Assembly: GCA_003991915.1 (NCBI GenBank)
Contig: RQTK01000081.1
Coordinates: forward strand, 183,652-247,651
Direction of reading: 5' to 3'
Origin: Elysia chlorotica
Taxonomy: Eukaryota; Mollusca; Gastropoda; Plakobranchidae
Length of the DNA: 64,000 nt
The translations under genes and the position numbers were made by a program. This document shows, in pieces, positions 62,241 through 64,000 of this stretch (position 1 is its first letter; each line of letters begins with the position of its first letter). Below the pieces are notes generated by a model that was given only the letters and a program-made list of their open reading frames with translations, had not been told where the DNA came from and did no database searches.

Positions 62241-62965
62241 AAAAACCAAATTTAACTCGTGTGTGAGAGTTGCTGATCTTTCATGTTCGTATTTTGAGGT
62301 GGGTTTCACCTGAGAACTATTTATCCCAATTACATACCTAGAGAAACAACACCTAAGTGGCATTGCATGTCTGTTAAATGAAAAAAAATCCCCTTCCTCA
62401 CTCTATTTCCACCTCTCACATTAAGTCAACAGGTGTGTCCGGTAAAAGGCTTGAAATGTACCCCTCTTCCTTAAACTGTTTCCTCTCCAGACATATTTGT
62501 CCAGATCGTCCTCTATGCGTAGTAAAACGATTGAAACCACCACCACGTCTTGACACGAGATCACAGTCAAAGTGGGTATAAATAAAGCCGGAAAAAGCGC
62601 ATGTCCGTAGCTCTGGCCCGTGTGTCATCTAGCAATACACACTGTTAAGTGCCAGTCAGCCCATCAGCCCAGATGTACAGTGCTCAAGAGCTACGCTATT
62701 ACTATCTTAAGTCCTCTATAAAATTACGTTCGTAGAACAACCGAGTACAGTCGGTGTAGCACGCCACTCCGACCAACCCGTCAGCGGTCGCCATACTCTT
62801 AGAGTATGTCTGGTGGCGCTAAAAACACCCTCGAGTCTCTGTGCCGCTTCAGGGTAAAACCACCATAACCAGATTAAACCCTTAGTGCCTAGAAATTATA
62901 CTTTTGCACTACTCGGAATGTGGGCACAGGAAAAACTCCTTGGTCTAAAATAATTTGAACACCAC

Positions 62966-63232
62966 ATGCCCCAATTTCGTTTCAACAATAGGGTGAGGGG
63001 GGAACTGTTGTTGGACCAAATATTCAGTCCTTTGGATAGCAAGAGAGATCAACCCAGGACCCATCAGCCGAAGCTCTACCAAGACTTGGTGGGCCAGGTG
63101 CTCAGCCCTGCTGGCTCCCAGAGAGGTCGAGCGAGGAGCAAGTCGATTCACTTTCTTGCTGGAGAATTCCCTGCTGTTGAGTTCACTGATGCCAACAATG
63201 AACAAATCATACAGACATATTTCCTCCCATAG
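62966..63232 (+). other. open frame with internal repeat, unknown
   Basis: An 88-codon frame with higher G+C than its surroundings. Two stretches resemble each other: LLLDQIFSPLDSKRDQPRT and DLVGQVLSPAGSQRGRARS. The opposite strand is open too (62945-63280). No known domain and no clear splice sites. It could be a mobile-element fragment or an unrecognised exon. Confidence 0.25.
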
Positions 63233-64000
63233 TCTTTTGTTCAAGAAGTAATCCGCGTTATCATATTTCCTGATGCCCATTATTTGGAATCAAATGCAGC
63301 ACACATCAAACCAGGGCCAACGCTCCGCACAGATGAGTAAGGTCCAGCTATTACTTTGTGTTGCCTGATTTCTTCAACAATCGTCCACGCAGGTATTGAA
63401 TTTTAAGTGAATTAACTGACCCAGCTGGGAATACAAATAGTGGCAATAGAAATGATAACCCCTCGGATGCAGACTGAAATATTCAGCACACCAACACCAG
63501 AGGTTAGAAACTCCTCATGGGTACGATGGAGAGGAAGAGCCATAACATTCCATGGGCTCCTTACCACTGACAGAACTATAGAAAAGGGCAACGAAAAGAC
63601 GATAAAGGAGCATAGGAAACAATAAGAAAAGACAAATAATTAATCTACTCAAGGGAAGTGGTCACCGGTTAAACGAAGAAAATAGGCATATTTCACAAAG
63701 TATGTTAAATTTGAGCTTTATGTGCTCCTCACGCTCACACCCTATCGTTACTTCAAGATGTTGGTAAATTTTTAGTTAATTTTATTTCTGTTTTTAATTA
63801 ATATATTTAAAAACCAAAAAAGACAATATGGACTAAAACTGTATTTGGAGAAGATATGTGCACCTCCATTGAGATTTCTTTAACCTTGAAAAATTTCTGC
63901 TGTGTTCAATTCGTTCTATAAATTAAAATAATAATATTATGTCATCAAACAAAAAGGGGGTTTGTTGTGTTCGGAACTAGGACCGGTCACTTTACCCTAA

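Larger units (their letters stand above)
61737..64000 (+). other. right end: intron or flank of the rhomboid-like gene
   Basis: Contains a CCA run (61890-61905), a SINE (61985-62240) and an open frame of unknown nature (62966-63232). No exon with rhomboid catalytic motifs is seen, so the remaining exons would lie outside the window. Confidence 0.5.

Overview
The window looks like nuclear DNA of an invertebrate, most likely a gastropod mollusc. It is AT-rich and intron-rich with GT-AG splice sites. It is packed with microsatellites, tRNA-derived SINEs, decayed non-LTR retrotransposons and short DNA transposons. One repeat (41.2, 41.7 and 50.0 kb) begins with GTGAGTGAGTTT followed by TTTTACGCC, a motif I recall from molluscan genomes, and AGATCTAGA-rich stretches are common. 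The species is not identifiable by eye. Only two protein-coding genes can be supported. Nearly all other open frames lie in simple repeats or transposon debris.

Gene 1 (11693-38897, + strand) is a complete twelve-coding-exon orthologue of ZC3H15 (DFRP1), the CCCH zinc-finger partner of the GTPase DRG1. The exons join in frame to 440 codons, against about 426 in human. All splice phases agree, and two polyadenylation signals follow the stop. The roughly 26 kb of introns hold most of the transposons in the window.

Gene 2 (58028 to beyond the right edge, + strand) is partial. Three phase-0 exons (58028-58198, 60808-60969, 61536-61736) encode an EF-hand region followed by the juxtamembrane segment and first residues of a rhomboid-like membrane domain. 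This resembles the RHBDL1/RHBDL3 group. The exons with the catalytic Ser and His are not in the window, and the true 5' end is not identified.

Layout: 1-11.7 kb is intergenic, with two LINE fragments, a 190-bp hairpin repeat joined to a tRNA-SINE, and scattered SINE tails. 11.7-39.7 kb is ZC3H15, whose introns carry three elements with clear terminal inverted repeats (18.2-19.9, 24.0-26.1 and 26.8-28.3 kb), LINE remnants, hammerhead-like motifs and a 69-base assembly gap inside a CTA array. 39.7-58 kb is gene-poor: a near-identical 425-bp direct repeat, an inverted repeat pair, a pogo-like transposase relic, long GA/CT arrays, a 34-bp minisatellite and a 179-bp tandem duplication. 58-64 kb holds the rhomboid-like exons and two tRNA-SINE copies.

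No operon-like or defence-like system is present. The most interesting material is the repeat biology (hairpin/SINE composite, minisatellite sharing its motif, hammerhead-like cores, non-autonomous TIR elements) and a ubiquitin-interacting-motif-like helix in the ZC3H15 tail.
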